The notes beneath the pieces are model-generated. The model saw only the letters and a list, made by a program, of their open reading frames with translations. It was not told the DNA's origin and made no database searches. A program made the position numbers and the translations under genes. This document shows, piece by piece, positions 6,568 to 6,568 of a DNA stretch of 6,568 nt; within the stretch, counting starts at the first letter, position 1; the number at the start of each line of letters is the position of its first letter. The DNA lies in contig DAIEML010000133.1 of assembly GCA_027349615.1 (NCBI GenBank), forward strand, positions 1 through 6,568, read 5' to 3'. The stretch comes from Ignavibacteriales bacterium. Lineage in GTDB: Bacteria; Bacteroidota; Ignavibacteria; Ignavibacteriales; Ignavibacteriaceae.

Positions 6568-6568
6568 C

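Noticed and set aside
1..6568. CRISPR array, mobile element, tRNA/rRNA, toxin-antitoxin or defence system
   Set aside because: No regularly spaced repeats, transposase or integrase motifs, cloverleaf-like stretches or conserved rRNA segments were seen. The coding space is taken up by ordinary metabolic and envelope genes.

Overview
The window is AT-rich, and every gene I can support lies on the + strand. The gene styles suggest a bacterium of the Bacteroidota/Ignavibacteriota (FCB) group. The reasons are a large secreted protein with an N-terminal CBM9-like domain followed by a DUF5916 barrel-like region, typical of that group; a secreted GH13 enzyme whose signal peptide ends in a Bacteroidota-like KA/QD junction; A/T-rich translation starts with little Shine-Dalgarno signal; and short AT-rich repeats between genes. 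The phylum is an inference from style, not from a marker gene.

Left block (about 1-2850): a tightly packed, probably co-transcribed run. The tail of an unidentified protein (2-127) overlaps by 23 bp a dTDP-4-dehydrorhamnose reductase (RmlD)-type SDR gene (105-1015). That gene overlaps by 4 bp (ATGA) a secreted GH13 alpha-amylase/neopullulanase-like enzyme (1012-2850). As given, the RmlD-like gene is frameshifted at a run of six T (183-188). One extra T restores a full 303-residue protein, so this is either a recent mutation or a one-base sequence error. Because of the shift, most of the gene is an open frame with no ATG near its beginning and is easily missed.

Middle block (2851-5653): a 151-bp gap with a weak AT-rich hairpin and a tandem AACGAT repeat just before the start codon, then an 883-residue DUF5916 outer-membrane-type protein with an N-terminal carbohydrate-binding-like domain.

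Right block (5654-6568): a 306-bp non-coding gap with two clear inverted repeats and a strong Shine-Dalgarno site, then a small exported single-domain Rieske [2Fe-2S] protein (5960-6439), probably lipid-anchored. A weak intrinsic terminator and AT-rich repeats run to the window edge.

Functionally, the amylase and the DUF5916 protein could both act on glycans in the cell envelope, the SDR enzyme could belong to nucleotide-sugar or cell-surface polysaccharide synthesis, and the Rieske protein looks like an unrelated envelope electron carrier. I did not see a defence system, mobile element, CRISPR array, tRNA or rRNA. The most notable points are the repairable frameshift, the Rieske protein's unusual second-shell residues and export signal, and the structured gap in front of it.
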